Source: Planctomycetota bacterium
GTDB taxonomy: Bacteria; Planctomycetota; UBA1135
Assembly: GCA_018671175.1 (NCBI GenBank)
Contig: JABHIE010000014.1
Coordinates: forward strand, 1-45,022
Direction of reading: 5' to 3'
Length of the DNA: 45,022 nucleotides
Positions 1-10,517 of the stretch are shown here, piece by piece; position 1 is the stretch's first letter, and each line of letters begins with the position of its first letter. The notes below the pieces were generated by a model. It searched no databases, was not told the origin of the DNA, and worked only from the letters and a program-made list of their open reading frames with translations. Made by a program: the position numbers and the translations under genes.

Positions 1-30
1 CTACTAAGTTTTTCACTTCATTGGTTTTGG

Positions 31-63
31 GCGGAGCTCGCTTTGGCAAGCTCCGCTCTTTTA
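31..63 (+). terminator. Rho-independent terminator of an upstream gene
   Basis: An 8-bp perfect stem (GCGGAGCT at 31-38 with AGCTCCGC at 49-56) encloses a 10-nt loop and is followed by TCTTTTATT. It ends 9 bases before the ATG at 72. This argues that the following gene starts downstream of the hairpin and that the longer reading frame entering from base 21 is not its true N-terminus. Confidence 0.85.
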
Positions 64-71
64 TTCTGCTC

Positions 72-860
72 ATGATGCGCTCACTCCTTCTCGCCTCTCT
101 CGCCCTTTCCTTTTGCGCACTGCCCTTGGCTTGCGCGCCAGCTGTCGACCTTTCAGCAGACGGTGGCATGCTCTGGGACACACCTGCCGTCCCTGGGCCG
201 GTCGCGCTTTTCTTTGATGACGCACCCGTTCACGCTCAGGCGCTGCATGAATTTTTAACGAGTGAGTGGACGCAGTTTTATCTCCGTCAAGAGGGCGCGG
301 CTGATCAGCAAGGCGAGGCTCATTTGGCTGCAGTCACGCAGCTTTTCTACGCACAGCCGATTGAGCTTCTTCGGCCATTGATTCACGATTTGCTGCTTGT
401 CCGCGAGCACGCGCAGCGCTTCCCCGAAGTTGACGGTGAGCATTTTGGTGAGATGCAGGCTGCGTTCCATAAGGGCGCAGGCGAAACAGCGCGCATGCTC
501 GAAGAACATCTCGGCAAAGATGGCGTCCGTGCTCATTTGTTGCGGCGCTTTCGGCTTGAAGAGACTTTGCTTGAGATGCGCGCTGGTTTGCAACATCCGA
601 CCGAGGCAGAGATTCAGGCTTGGTATGACGGAAAGATGCAGCTCATGCGCGAGAGTGGTGAGTACTCCGACGACGATTGGGCTAATCGGCCGACATTAGA
701 CGACCATCGTGTGCGTGAGCTTGCCGAGAATCAGCTCATGCGGCAGCAAATTGAGGTCATGGCCTCGGCGCGAGTGGCTCGGTTGTGGAAGGAAAGCGTG
801 ATTACATTTGTTGGTCTTGATGGCCAGAAAGTGCCGTTGCGTTTGACCTCAATCGATTGA
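72..860 (+). CDS. exported SurA-N-like protein (chaperone/PPIase N-domain without parvulin domain)
   Basis: About 262 residues. The N-terminus is a signal sequence (hydrophobic stretch after MMRS) ending near PLAC, a weak lipobox, so it is exported and possibly a lipoprotein. The middle (roughly residues 80-195) is helical and charged and reads like the SurA N-terminal domain: a conserved helix with LLVREHAQ, then a segment ending in LRRFRLEETL, then TEAEIQAWYD. No parvulin (rotamase) domain follows, so peptidyl-prolyl isomerase activity is not expected. ATG 72 was chosen because a terminator hairpin occupies 31-63; ATG 75 is equally possible and has TATTCT exactly 7 nt upstream. The TonB receptor follows after 34 nt on the same strand, so a role in folding or insertion of that barrel is a reasonable guess, not shown. 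Family assignment is from pattern only. Confidence 0.6.
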   Translation: MMRSLLLASLALSFCALPLACAPAVDLSADGGMLWDTPAVPGPVALFFDDAPVHAQALHEFLTSEWTQFYLRQEGAADQQGEAHLAAVTQLFYAQPIELLRPLIHDLLLVREHAQRFPEVDGEHFGEMQAAFHKGAGETARMLEEHLGKDGVRAHLLRRFRLEETLLEMRAGLQHPTEAEIQAWYDGKMQLMRESGEYSDDDWANRPTLDDHRVRELAENQLMRQQIEVMASARVARLWKESVITFVGLDGQKVPLRLTSID

Positions 861-894
861 TTGGCTCTGGTTTTCTTGAACCACCTCGAAAATC

Positions 895-2982
895 ATGCGT
901 TTGTTTGACATGTTGCATCTTTTGCCCGCGGCCTTGTCTTTGCTTTGCCCGCAAGAATTGCCGCAAGAGGGCACTCAAGAAAATCCCTTAGCGCCAGACG
1001 ACATTGTCGTAACGGCCAGTGCGTTTGCTGCCGACCCTTTGACCGAGCCTTGGGCGATTTCTTTGGTTCCGACGGCGACTTTGGCGACAACGGCTCGCAC
1101 ACTTTCCGAGTCTCTGCGTGGGTTGCCATCGGTATCGGTGCAAAAGACGGCTCAGGGGCAAAGCTCGCCTTATTTGCGTGGCTTAACTGGGTATCACAAT
1201 TTGCTGTTGGTCGATGGTGTGCGGTTAAATCACTCGGCCATGCGACCCGGCCCCAATCAGTATTGGTCAACGGTTGATAGTTGGGCGCTTGACCGCGTTG
1301 AGTTTTTGCGCGGCACATCTGGTATTCGCTATGGCGCAGATGCGATTGGTGGTGTTGTCCATGCGGTTTCGAATTTGCTCACTCCGGGTGCGGCTGATGC
1401 AAGTCTGCAAACGAGCGGCATGGTGCGCTCGCGGATGGCCTCTGCTGAGGGTGGGTGGGGCGCGCGATTGCAGCAAATGCAGTCGGGGCCAGATTGGGCC
1501 ATGCAGCTTGGTTTTACCCACAAAACTTGGGGCGACCTGCATGCGGGTGGCTCGACGGGTACACAGATCAATACGGGCTACCAAGACGACTTCGGTGATT
1601 TGCGTTTTGTGCGTCGGCTTGATGATGATTTGAACTTGCGGCTGAATCTACAGCGCGTCCGTCAAGTTGATGTGCCACGCACTCATAAAACGATTGATGG
1701 CTTTTCTTGGATGGGCACGAGTGTCGGCTCTGAATTATGGCGCTTGCATGACCAAGATCGTGATTTGTATTCGGCCGCTCTTGATTGGGGTCATGGAGCT
1801 CGTGAGCGTGGGTCTTTGACTCTCAGTTTGCACAGACATGAAGAAAGGCGTGATCGTGCTCGAATCAAAAGCGACGATTTTCGTAATGATCGGCAAGGGT
1901 TTTCTGTTGACGATTGGGGCCTGAATTGGCGCGAAGAGCGTGGTCTCGATTCAGGGTTATTGCTGCGTTATGGTGCCGAGATTCATCATGAGCGCGTTCA
2001 TTCCTGGAAGAGTGAGTGGCGCGATTCCACGGGTGTTTGGTCTGACAATATCCAAGGGCCTGTGGCAGCTGATGCCACCTATTCGACGATTGCAGCTTAT
2101 ATTGAGCCTTCTTTTGATGTGGGCGCTCTGACCATCGAGCCCGGGTTGCGCTTCACCCATGTTGGCCTGAATGCCAATGTCGTCGACTTCACGCCCAGCG
2201 CGTACACCCAAACCTGGGATGCCCTCACCGCGGGTGTGCGCGCGACTTTTTGGGGTAATAACGACAGCATCACTTGGCTGAGTGCGACTCAGGGCTTTCG
2301 GGCGCCGTCTTTATATGACGCGACAAGTACCGATGAAACGAGCGTGGCTGACTCTCCCGATTTCACGCTTGAGCCCGAACATTTTTTGCAGTTTGAGTTT
2401 GGCCGCAAAGGTGGGCATGGCAAGTTGCGCTACGAGGTTGTGCTTTGGCACACCATGATTCAAGACATGATTGTGCGCTCGCCAGAGGGGTCGGGCGGTG
2501 TCGATGTCCTCAAAGACAATGGCGATGGTTTTCTAAATGGTCTTGAGCTTTCAGCGGCCTTTGAGCTTGACGAAACTTGGTCGCTGTCGGCGGTTGCTTC
2601 GCTCATGAATGGCGAAGTTGATCAATGGACGGCCGACGGCTTTGAGCTGCGTAAGCCAGTTGATCGCTTAGTCCCGATGTCGTTTTACAGCTCATTGACG
2701 CACCACTTTGATGACAGCGATTCTTCATTTGAAGCATGGGTCTGGGCCGTCGGGCGATCCGATGAGCTGAGCCTACGAGATGAGCTTGATACTAGCCGCA
2801 TCCCGCAAGATGGCACGCCGGGTTTTGCGACGAGCGGTTTGACTTGGTCTAAGGTCATCCGTGCGGGCAATACGCTTACGGTGAGCCTTGAGAATCTATT
2901 CGATAAAGATTATCGCGTGCATGGATCGGGGCTAAATGGTGCGGGCCGCAATTTGATTGTCGCTTGGGAAGTGCGCTATTAG
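895..2982 (+). CDS. TonB-dependent outer-membrane receptor
   Basis: 695 residues, a normal length for the family. A signal peptide is followed by a TonB-box-like DDIVVTAS around residue 35. A plug domain follows (residues about 60-165), with LRGLPSVSVQ, YLRGLTGYHN, LLVDGVRLN and RVEFLRGTSGIRYGADAIGGVV, all standard plug signatures. The rest is beta-barrel with aromatic-rich strands. The C-terminus is typical: LENLFDKDYRVHGSGLNGAGRN and a terminal VRY. It takes up a bound ligand (siderophore, cobalamin, glycan or similar) across the outer membrane using TonB energy; the ligand cannot be read from the sequence. The barrel resembles the vitamin B12/iron receptor branch in general layout. It lies 34 nt after the SurA-N-like gene, probably co-transcribed. 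No Fur box or riboswitch was seen. Confidence 0.93.
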   Translation: MRLFDMLHLLPAALSLLCPQELPQEGTQENPLAPDDIVVTASAFAADPLTEPWAISLVPTATLATTARTLSESLRGLPSVSVQKTAQGQSSPYLRGLTGYHNLLLVDGVRLNHSAMRPGPNQYWSTVDSWALDRVEFLRGTSGIRYGADAIGGVVHAVSNLLTPGAADASLQTSGMVRSRMASAEGGWGARLQQMQSGPDWAMQLGFTHKTWGDLHAGGSTGTQINTGYQDDFGDLRFVRRLDDDLNLRLNLQRVRQVDVPRTHKTIDGFSWMGTSVGSELWRLHDQDRDLYSAALDWGHGARERGSLTLSLHRHEERRDRARIKSDDFRNDRQGFSVDDWGLNWREERGLDSGLLLRYGAEIHHERVHSWKSEWRDSTGVWSDNIQGPVAADATYSTIAAYIEPSFDVGALTIEPGLRFTHVGLNANVVDFTPSAYTQTWDALTAGVRATFWGNNDSITWLSATQGFRAPSLYDATSTDETSVADSPDFTLEPEHFLQFEFGRKGGHGKLRYEVVLWHTMIQDMIVRSPEGSGGVDVLKDNGDGFLNGLELSAAFELDETWSLSAVASLMNGEVDQWTADGFELRKPVDRLVPMSFYSSLTHHFDDSDSSFEAWVWAVGRSDELSLRDELDTSRIPQDGTPGFATSGLTWSKVIRAGNTLTVSLENLFDKDYRVHGSGLNGAGRNLIVAWEVRY

Positions 2983-3042
2983 CAAAACAGCAGCCCTTTC
3001 CGTGTGAGTTTTTTTACTTGTGCCACCGTACAATTTGGCGCG

Positions 3043-4164
3043 ATGAAAGTCCCCTTCTTTGATGTGCGCTACAACCTCGGCGACGAGGATAAAAAAGCGA
3101 TTCTTGAGCGGTGGTCGGCCCTCTTAGATCACGGTTCATTTGTGAATGGCCCTGAGATTGCAGAGCTTGAGTCGGCCTTGGCCTCGTTTTTGGGTATCGA
3201 GCATGTCGTGGCCTGCTCCAATGGCTCCGATGCTTTGGTGTTGGCTTTACGCGCTTGTGATATTGGCCCTGGCGATGAAGTCATCCTGCCTGCGTTCACT
3301 TTTTTCGCTACGGCAGGTGCGGTGGCTCGCATTGGTGCGGTGCCTGTTTTTGCCGATGTTGACCCCGTGACTTACTTGATGACCCCAGAAACGGCAGCCG
3401 CTAGGGCATCCGCCAAAACTAAGGCCATCTTGCCGGTTCATTTGTATGGTTGCCCACTCGATGTTTCTGCGGTGCGTGCTGCTGTCGAATCGGTTGTTGG
3501 GCACTCGGTGATGGTTGTCGAAGATTCTGCACAGGCTGTTGGCGCTGTGCATGAAACTGGCACGGTGGGCGCACTCGGCGACGCTTCGGCGTTTTCCTGC
3601 TATCCCACCAAAAATTTAGGCGCGACGGGCGATGCTGGTTTTGTGACGACTCTCGACGCTGAGCGCGCTGACCGTATGCGAGCTTTGCGCCAACATGGTG
3701 GTGGCCGCGCTTATTTCCATGACGAGGTTGGCTTTAACTTTCGTCAGTCAGGGTTGCAGGCCGCGGCTTTGCTTCATCACTTGCCGCGATTGACCGAGCA
3801 CAATACTGCGCGGCGTTGCGGTGCTGAGCATTATTATCAGCTGGCTTCTGACTTGGGTTTGGGCGAGTCGATTCAAATGCCGCAATCCCACCCAGGGCAT
3901 GTTTTCCATCAGTTTGTGATTCGCACACCTCAGCGCGATGCTTTGCGCGAGCATTTGGGCAAGGCCGATATTGGCTCAGCCATTTTTTACCCATTGCCTC
4001 TTCACTTGCAGCCTTGTTTCGCTCATTTGGGTGGCGCAATCGGCGATTTGCCGGCATCCGAGCTGGCGGCAAATGAAGTGATCGCACTACCCATCTACCC
4101 CGGAGTGGTAGATGAGCAGCGCGAAATTGTGATGAAAACGATTGCCGAATTTTTCGGCGGATGA
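3043..4164 (+). CDS. DegT/DnrJ/EryC1/StrS-family PLP aminotransferase
   Basis: 373 residues from ATG 3043; a GTG at 3004 would add 13 residues unlike the family, which usually begins close to a motif such as VPFFDVR. The fold-type I PLP site is clear: CSNGSDALVLAL (phosphate-binding region, about residues 58-70), VVEDSAQA with the PLP-nitrogen Asp near 161, and CYPTKNLGATGDAG with the Schiff-base lysine near 190. A late histidine/Phe-rich region (GHVFHQFVIR) also fits. These enzymes transaminate keto-sugars (usually UDP- or dTDP-linked), making amino sugars for LPS, O-antigen or other glycans. The exact substrate is unknown. TACAAT lies 8 nt before the ATG and no Shine-Dalgarno is visible, so the mRNA may be leaderless. 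A hairpin overlapping the stop codon terminates it. Confidence 0.92.
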   Translation: MKVPFFDVRYNLGDEDKKAILERWSALLDHGSFVNGPEIAELESALASFLGIEHVVACSNGSDALVLALRACDIGPGDEVILPAFTFFATAGAVARIGAVPVFADVDPVTYLMTPETAAARASAKTKAILPVHLYGCPLDVSAVRAAVESVVGHSVMVVEDSAQAVGAVHETGTVGALGDASAFSCYPTKNLGATGDAGFVTTLDAERADRMRALRQHGGGRAYFHDEVGFNFRQSGLQAAALLHHLPRLTEHNTARRCGAEHYYQLASDLGLGESIQMPQSHPGHVFHQFVIRTPQRDALREHLGKADIGSAIFYPLPLHLQPCFAHLGGAIGDLPASELAANEVIALPIYPGVVDEQREIVMKTIAEFFGG

Positions 4165-4183
4165 GTCGCGCTTTCACGACTCA
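4162..4183. terminator. hairpin between convergent genes
   Basis: TGAGTCG (4162-4168) pairs with CGACTCA (4177-4183) around an 8-nt loop. The left arm includes the stop codon of the aminotransferase gene. The HPt gene ends at 4191 on the other strand, so the hairpin could end transcription from both sides, although the downstream T tracts are weak. Confidence 0.5.
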
Positions 4184-4190
4184 AAGGTTG

Positions 4191-4553
4191 TTAAGTCAGT
4201 CCGCGTAGACCGAGCCATTGCCAGAGGTGTCTGAGCTCGGTCTCAAGTTCGGCATAAAGTGGGCTAGCTTGGGCGAGTTTGCCCAAGCGTGAGAGCCGCT
4301 CGATGTCGGCGGCAAGTTCGGCGGTGTGTTTTGCGCCAAGCGATGCAGCACTCCCTTTGAGGGTGTGCGCGGCATAATCGACCAATTCGGGCGTGTTTTT
4401 CTGCAAACCAGCCCGCAAGGTGACCATTCTGGACGGTAAGTCGCGGAAAAAGTCGCGGAAAAGCGCGTTTAGCTCGTCATCGCCGCCGAAAAGGGCTCGC
4501 AGCTCGGCGAGGCGGTCAGGGTCGATTGGGGTCGTTGTTGTGTAGCGGTTCAT
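4191..4553 (-). CDS. stand-alone HPt (histidine phosphotransfer) domain protein
   Basis: 120 residues, essentially a single HPt domain: a four-helix bundle with the phospho-accepting motif AAHTLKGSAASLGA, His near residue 63. The surrounding pattern (FFRDLPSRMVTLRAGL before, LAADIERLSRLGKL after) is standard. HPt proteins relay phosphate between receiver domains of hybrid histidine kinases and response regulators. No kinase or receiver gene is next to it here, so it is an orphan component whose partners are elsewhere. It is convergent with the aminotransferase gene. No membrane segment is seen, so it should be cytoplasmic. No clear Shine-Dalgarno precedes the ATG. Confidence 0.9.
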   Translation of the reverse strand: MNRYTTTTPIDPDRLAELRALFGGDDELNALFRDFFRDLPSRMVTLRAGLQKNTPELVDYAAHTLKGSAASLGAKHTAELAADIERLSRLGKLAQASPLYAELETELRHLWQWLGLRGLT

Positions 4554-4602
4554 TTCTAGGGGAATCGGGTTCCACCCATTAACGACCGCTATTTACAAGA
4601 CT

Positions 4603-4797
4603 TTAGTTCGAAATTGCTTTATTGTGCCGCAGCACTTTGCGGAAACACCAAGCATTCAGCGCAATCAATACAACCCAAAGAGCTGTGGTCATCCAGATAC
4701 CGAGCCCCGTCAGCATGACTTTTGACTCGACGGAACCTTCGGCAATGGGCAGACCGCCACTTGTGGCAGCCGCAAATGCGAGAAAAAGAAGATTCAT
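4603..4797 (-). CDS. small membrane protein next to the AGCS symporter
   Basis: 64 residues. The open frame extends further upstream but that part is a shadow of the symporter gene; ATG 4797 gives a protein starting MNLLFLAF. A hydrophobic N-terminus (about residues 2-18) is followed by a polar stretch, then a clear membrane segment (about residues 29-51, GLGIWMTTALWVVLIALNAW), then a basic tail (FRKVLRHNK) that should be cytoplasmic. It starts 65 nt after the symporter stop on the same strand. Small membrane subunits are known for other transporters (for example MetS of the MetP system), so a symporter accessory role is plausible by position. I do not recognise a named family, and the short length lowers certainty that it is translated. 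Confidence 0.6.
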   Translation of the reverse strand: MNLLFLAFAAATSGGLPIAEGSVESKVMLTGLGIWMTTALWVVLIALNAWCFRKVLRHNKAISN

Positions 4798-4862
4798 GGA
4801 GTCTGGAGTTGAGGTTGACTTAGCGAAATCGCCCCGAGAGGGGGGTGCGCGTAAACCTTTAC

Positions 4863-6404
4863 CTATTTGTATGTTCTGAACGCACCCTTTTTCAAGGAAT
4901 CCATGTAAGAAACTAAATCTTTTTTCACGCCGCCCGACAAAAAGTACAAACCCAAGACATTGGGGAAGGCCATCCCGAGAATCATGAGGTCGCCAAAATC
5001 GAGAATATTTTGCGATGTGATAATCGATCCGAGGAAAGCCATCAGCAAAAACAAGATTCGGTAGAGCATCGAGGAGCCATCCCCAAAGAGGTAGGCCCAG
5101 CATCGCTCACCGTAGTAGCTCCAGGAAATCATCGTGGAGAAGGCAAACAGCATGACGGCGATGCTGAGTACATAAGGGAACCAGCTAATGACCGACCCGA
5201 ATGCCGTGGATGTCAAGCCAGCGCCGTTTGCGTTGTCAAGGAATGGGGCGTAAACCGCTTCGCCGCCGACTAATGTCTCGGGGTTATAGGCGCCCGTGAT
5301 GACGATGACCAGGCCCGTCATGGTGCAGACCACAATCGTGTCGATGAATGGCTCAAGCAACGCAACAATGCCCTCACGCACAGGAAACTCGGTGCGTGCC
5401 GCGCTGTGTGCAATAGCCGCCGAACCCACGCCAGCCTCATTTGAAAAGGCCGCTCGTTTGAAGCCTTGAACAAGCACACCAATGAACCCACCAAATGCAG
5501 CCGTTGTGCCAAAAGCGCCATCAAAAATCGTAGCAAAGGCAGATGGAATGGCTTCGAAGTAACTGCCAAGAACAAAGAGGCAGGCGACAACATAAATCGC
5601 GCACATGGTCGGCACGATTTTTTCAGCGGTTTGCGCGATGCGCTGGATGCCTCCAATAATCACAACGCCCGTCATGGCCGTCATGATGGCGCCGTAAACC
5701 CAACGATGCTCCGCGAACCATGGAATCGTCTCTTGCAAAGCGTTGAGTGACTGATTGACCTGAAAGGTGTTGCCGCCGCCAAATGAGCCACCGATGCAGA
5801 GGATGGCAAACATTACGGCAAGCACTTTGCCGAGGCCGCCCATGCGCTTTTCGGCAAGGCCGCGCGAGAGATAAAACATTGCACCGCCCATCACGCGCCC
5901 ATCTGAGCGCACTTGGCGATATTTTTGACCGAGAGTGCATTCGACGAATTTGGATGACATCCCTAGGAAGCCGGCGACGACCATCCAGAAAATTGCGCCT
6001 GGGCCGCCGATGCTTACGGCAATTGCAACGCCCGCGATGTTGCCCAAGCCGACCGTCGCGCTGAGTGCTGATGCGAGTGCCTGAAAATGGCTGACTTCGC
6101 CTTCGTCATCGGGGTTATCGTAAATACCGCGCGTGACTTGGATGGCATGCTTGAAGCCCCAAATATTGATGAAGCCCATGCGCAGAGTGAAGTAAATCGC
6201 GCCGATGACAAGCCATGCAACGACGAGCGGGACTTCCGTGCCCGCTGCTGTTGTATAGATGGGGTAGAAAAACGCTGCGCCAATGAATTCGACAACCCAA
6301 CCCGCGGCCTCATCGACCATGGTTGAGAGATTGCGGGCAGAGTCTTGCGATTGGGCGGGGGCGATTTGCGCGAGGGCCGCAAAGAGGTGGGGCATGAAAA
6401 GCAT
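4863..6404 (-). CDS. sodium:alanine symporter family protein (AGCS)
   Basis: 513 residues with about 10-11 hydrophobic membrane segments, the normal size for AGCS transporters, which move alanine or glycine (some D-alanine) into the cell with Na+. Family hallmarks are present: LSATVGLGNIAGVAIAVSIGGPG followed by GAIFWMVVAGFLGMSSKFVE near residues 115-160, and the later KRAAFSNEAGVGSAAIAHSAA. The first 30 residues before MVDEAAGWV are poorly conserved, so the start could be internal (the Met at about residue 29). CACAAT lies 8 nt upstream of the ATG at 6404, with no Shine-Dalgarno. It is divergent from the DUF669-like gene and followed by a small membrane protein gene that may encode a partner. 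Confidence 0.93.
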   Translation of the reverse strand: MLFMPHLFAALAQIAPAQSQDSARNLSTMVDEAAGWVVEFIGAAFFYPIYTTAAGTEVPLVVAWLVIGAIYFTLRMGFINIWGFKHAIQVTRGIYDNPDDEGEVSHFQALASALSATVGLGNIAGVAIAVSIGGPGAIFWMVVAGFLGMSSKFVECTLGQKYRQVRSDGRVMGGAMFYLSRGLAEKRMGGLGKVLAVMFAILCIGGSFGGGNTFQVNQSLNALQETIPWFAEHRWVYGAIMTAMTGVVIIGGIQRIAQTAEKIVPTMCAIYVVACLFVLGSYFEAIPSAFATIFDGAFGTTAAFGGFIGVLVQGFKRAAFSNEAGVGSAAIAHSAARTEFPVREGIVALLEPFIDTIVVCTMTGLVIVITGAYNPETLVGGEAVYAPFLDNANGAGLTSTAFGSVISWFPYVLSIAVMLFAFSTMISWSYYGERCWAYLFGDGSSMLYRILFLLMAFLGSIITSQNILDFGDLMILGMAFPNVLGLYFLSGGVKKDLVSYMDSLKKGAFRTYK

Positions 6405-6488
6405 GGGTTTCGATTGTGACGAAAAAAAAAGGGGATGTCGAGCGTTACCTTTTGCCTTCTTAACCGTCTACTTGGCGAGGAAAAAACC

Positions 6489-6905
6489 ATGAATGTAGAT
6501 TTCACAAATGTGGCTGATATCGAAGACCTGCGTGCCGTCCCTGAGGGCGAATACAGGTGTCGTGTAGCCGAAACCCGCGAAAGCGAATCTCCTGCTGGGC
6601 ACACCCGTTGGGGCCTGCGCTGGGAAATCCTTGATGGCGAGTGGCAAGGCCGCACCGCTTGTTGGGATTCCCTGCACTGGTCTGAGCGTGGCTTGTCGCG
6701 TGTCAAATTTGTCCTTGAGGCAATCGGCATCCCGACTGGTGGCGAAATGGAGCTTAAAGCGGTTCAATTAGAGGGTAAGACAGCAATTGTCCAAATCGCT
6801 CCCGAAGAGCGTGAAGACACGGTTACGGGGGTTCGGCGGGTGTCGAATCGCGTGCCGTTTGCGGGCTACAGCCTTGATCCAAAAGGGGCAAAGGCAAAGG
6901 CCTAA
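6489..6905 (+). CDS. DUF669-like protein
   Basis: 138 residues from ATG 6489, which has a GAGG Shine-Dalgarno 9 nt upstream; the frame is open further upstream but without support. The sequence has the look of DUF669 proteins: DFTNVADI, then PEGEYRCRV, then GLRWEILDGEWQGR, then a helix containing KFVLEAIG, and a low-complexity KGAKAKA tail. DUF669 genes are usually found in phage recombination modules, where they are thought to be single-stranded-DNA-binding-like. Here there is no phage context: it sits alone between a symporter gene and ligA and ends at a strong terminator. Function in this genome is unknown, and the family call rests on pattern memory, not a search. Confidence 0.55.
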   Translation: MNVDFTNVADIEDLRAVPEGEYRCRVAETRESESPAGHTRWGLRWEILDGEWQGRTACWDSLHWSERGLSRVKFVLEAIGIPTGGEMELKAVQLEGKTAIVQIAPEEREDTVTGVRRVSNRVPFAGYSLDPKGAKAKA

Positions 6906-6920
6906 CTTGCCTGAGGGGGG

Positions 6921-6950
6921 CCGAGGTTCCTAACGGAGCCTCGGTCTTTT
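6921..6950 (+). terminator. strong Rho-independent terminator
   Basis: CCGAGGTTCC (6921-6930) pairs with GGAGCCTCGG (6935-6944) with one T-G wobble around the loop TAAC, followed by TCTTTT. It ends the DUF669-like transcript, 15 bases after its stop codon. Confidence 0.92.
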
Positions 6951-6977
6951 CATGTCTAGCAGAGTTATCCTTTACAC

Positions 6978-9747
<2,770 letters not shown>

Positions 9748-9751
9748 TTCG

Positions 9752-9770
9752 AGTTGCCGCCAACTTTAAT
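9752..9770. terminator. weak hairpin between convergent operons
   Basis: AGTTG (9752-9756) and CAACT (9761-9765) form a 5-bp stem with loop CCGC, followed by TTAAT. It lies in the 26-nt gap between the ligA operon and the EEP gene on the other strand. The stem is short, so support is mainly positional. Confidence 0.35.
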
Positions 9771-9773
9771 GCG

Positions 9774-10508
9774 CTAGATTAAATCAAGCTCTGCTACGAG
9801 CGGGCGATGATCGCTTGCAATTCGAGTTGTGGCCAGCTTGCTGACATGCAAATGCTCATTCTCAAATGAGCCGCGCCAAAAGATTTTGTCGAGCGCGCCA
9901 ATAGGTTTTGGTGCTGGAAAGGTGTAAAGGTGCCGCCGTTTTCGATGCTCACTCCAAGCATGAAAGTGTTCGTGCTTGATCCCGGCATATGGATAGAGCA
10001 AGTTTCGCCAATCATTGGTGTCACCGCCCAAAATGACCCGGTCATTTTCTGAGAGCTTGCGGTAGGCACCAGAATGGAAAAGTCGTTTGACTTGAGCTTT
10101 GCGCTCGATTGCCGATAAGCCAAGGTGCCAATTGAAAACATGCAGCGATTTAAAATGCCCGGGCATTTTGAGTCTCGTATAAAGCGCGTTGCGCGTTTTC
10201 TTCCAAGAAACCGTGAGGTCAAGATGCCTACGCTTTTCAATTGAGAAGCGACTCAGAGTGGCATTGCCGTAAGAGCCTGTTTTCAAAGTGTGCGCTTGGG
10301 CCCACGAGTGAGCCGAGTAGCCACACGCTTTTGCAATAGCGTGATCGAGCCAAAGTTTGCGCGAGCGCGGCACGCCACGATCGACCTCTTGGAGCAACAA
10401 AATGTCAGGGTCGTGGTGGCGTATGACATCGATGATGCGATCTAACTTGAATCGGCGGTCCATACCGATGGCTCGGTGGATGTTCCAACTCATTATTGAG
10501 ATTTGCAT
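9774..10508 (-). CDS. endonuclease/exonuclease/phosphatase (EEP) family hydrolase
   Basis: 244 residues with all hallmarks of the EEP fold: SWNIH near residue 8, LLLQEVDR with the metal-binding Glu near 41, HVFNWHLGL, GGDTNDW, and the C-terminal SDHRPLVAELD. No signal peptide is present. Members cleave phosphodiester or phosphomonoester bonds in DNA, phospholipids or inositol phosphates. The neighbours suggest membrane or envelope lipids: a cardiolipin-synthase-like PLD gene ends 9 nt upstream, after a GT9 glycosyltransferase gene, all on the same strand. This PLD plus EEP pairing is common in bacteria, but the substrate is not established here. Confidence 0.9.
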   Translation of the reverse strand: MQISIMSWNIHRAIGMDRRFKLDRIIDVIRHHDPDILLLQEVDRGVPRSRKLWLDHAIAKACGYSAHSWAQAHTLKTGSYGNATLSRFSIEKRRHLDLTVSWKKTRNALYTRLKMPGHFKSLHVFNWHLGLSAIERKAQVKRLFHSGAYRKLSENDRVILGGDTNDWRNLLYPYAGIKHEHFHAWSEHRKRRHLYTFPAPKPIGALDKIFWRGSFENEHLHVSKLATTRIASDHRPLVAELDLI

Positions 10509-10517
10509 GATGAGAAA

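Noticed and set aside
4603-5103. Longer version (166 residues) of the small membrane protein
   Set aside because: The extra N-terminal 102 residues lie out of frame inside the symporter gene and show no protein-like pattern; ATG 4797 is a better start.
6014-6730. 238-residue minus-strand open frame
   Set aside because: It overlaps the symporter in another frame and the DUF669-like gene in antisense; Arg/Ser-rich, no start support.
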